Source of the DNA: Aphelocoma coerulescens | Lineage: Eukaryota; Chordata; Aves; Passeriformes; Corvidae | DNA: 64,000 nt | Assembly (NCBI RefSeq): GCF_041296385.1 | Contig: NW_027183781.1 | Location: 1-64,000 of the forward strand | Direction of reading: 5' to 3' | Shown: positions 62,960 through 64,000 of the stretch, one piece after another | Layout of the letters: every line of letters begins with the position of its first letter | Position numbering within the stretch: the first letter of the stretch is position 1 | The notes under the pieces: generated by a model | What the model saw: only the letters and a program-made list of their open reading frames with translations | What the model was told of the DNA's origin: nothing | The model's database searches: none | Position numbers and translations under genes: made by a program

Positions 62960-64000
62960 CGCCCCCTCCCCCCCCCTTCAAAAAAAAATCCCCGGAAGAA
63001 TTCCCAAAATTCCCCCCAAAAAATCCACCCAAAAACCATCGAATTTTTCCAGAACGTCCCCAAAAAAACCAACAAAAAATTCCCCCAAAAAACCCCCCAA
63101 AAAGACCCCCAAAAAAACCCCCCAAAAAACCCCAAAAACACCCAAAAACCCAAAAATTCCCCCCAAAAAAACAACAAAAAAAACCCCCCAAAAAACCTTA
63201 AAAAACCTAAAATCCCTCCAAAACATCCCCAATAAAAACCCCAAAAAACCCCCCCAAAAAAAACCCCAAAAACCCCCAAAAAGCCCTAAAAATCCCCTTC
63301 CAAAAAAACCAAACCTAAATCCCCCCTAAAAAAACCTAAAAAACCTCAAATCCCTCCAAAACATCCCCAATAAAAACCCCAAAAAACCCTAAAAAACCCC
63401 CCAAAAAACCTTAAAGAAGTCCCAAAAAACCCCCCAAAAAAACCCCAAAAAAACCCAAATCCCCCCAAAAACCCCCCAAAACAACCCAAAAATCCCCCCA
63501 CAAACCTCAAATCCCTCCAAAATATCCCCCAAAAAACCCAAAAAAATCCCCAAAAAACCCCCAAACTCCTCCAAAAATTCCCCCAAAAACCCCCCCAAAA
63601 AAACCCAAACCCCCCCAAATTTCCCCCCAAAAACCCCAATAAAAACCCCAAATCCCTCCAAAACCCCCAAAAAAACCCCAAAAAAACCCAAATCAACCCA
63701 AAAAAATCCCCCCAAAAATTCCCAACCCCTCCAAAAACCCCCAATAAAAACCCCAAATCCCTCCAAAAAATCCCCTGAAAAACCCCAAAAAAAACCCCCA
63801 AAAAACCCAAAATCCCTCCCCAACCCCCCCAAAAAAACCCCAAAAAATCCCTGAAAAAACCCAAAAAAAATCCCTCAAAATCCCCAATAAAAACCCCAAA
63901 CCCCTCAATTTTTTGGGACGGTTTTGGGGAGGGATTTGGGGTTTTTTTGGGGGGTTTTTTTTTGGGGAGGTTTCGATGGATTTGGGGTTTTTTTGGGGGA
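62960..64000. repeat. C/A-rich then G/T-rich ATF6B intron repeat, inverted arm
   Basis: Reverse complement of about 5,214-6,240, including the skew switch at about 63,908. The window ends inside the intron. Confidence 0.85.

Overview
The window looks like avian, microchromosome-type DNA: very GC-rich, with vertebrate exons carrying GT-AG splice signals and C2H2/KRAB zinc-finger genes. Almost every intron and spacer is filled with tandem minisatellites, mostly of 20-23 bp period. Recognisable genes are ATF6B (3' end only), an RNF5-like first exon, AGPAT1, two C2H2 zinc-finger genes and MGAT1. ATF6B, RNF5 and AGPAT1 are MHC class III neighbours in mammals, and RNF5/AGPAT1 are divergent here as in human. 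A bird MHC-linked segment is therefore likely; the species cannot be fixed from the sequence.

Layout. A left block (1-39,623) and a right block (40,124-64,000) are separated by exactly 500 N. The right block is an inverted second copy of roughly 5,214-28,900 of the left block. Left arm, + direction: ATF6B last exons (170-6,512), a 22-bp GC minisatellite, a poly(A) signal, a 20-bp minisatellite, the RNF5-like exon on the minus strand (10,604-10,766), a CpG-rich bidirectional promoter, then AGPAT1 (coding exons 15,256-24,661) with minisatellite introns, and an A/C-rich satellite (26.7-29.1 kb). The unique centre holds, all on the minus strand, a zinc-finger 3' fragment, a C2H2 zinc-finger gene (30,082-31,320), a KRAB zinc-finger gene (33,951-35,525) and MGAT1 (38,242-39,580), plus an orphan + strand leader exon near 37.6 kb. 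The right arm repeats satellite, AGPAT1, promoter, RNF5-like exon and ATF6B last exon in reverse.

Interpretation. AGPAT1 exons translate identically in the two arms except in the repeat-coded tail, while intron arrays differ by up to about 2.8 kb. Together with the gap this fits best with a retained second haplotype placed in inverted orientation, though a real palindrome is not excluded. The most interesting biology is minisatellite spread into AGPAT1. Its last exon reads in frame into a repeat giving a 327-369 residue low-complexity tail. The head of its first coding exon, with splice acceptor and start codon, is amplified 3 times upstream in one arm and 12 times in the other. The tail of the exon coding acyltransferase motif I is tandemly duplicated. 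MGAT1 and the KRAB zinc-finger gene carry single-base frame breaks that look more like base-calling errors than old decay.

Functionally these are unrelated housekeeping and regulatory genes: ER-stress transcription factor, ER ubiquitin ligase, phosphatidic-acid synthesis enzyme, DNA-binding repressors and a Golgi N-glycan enzyme.
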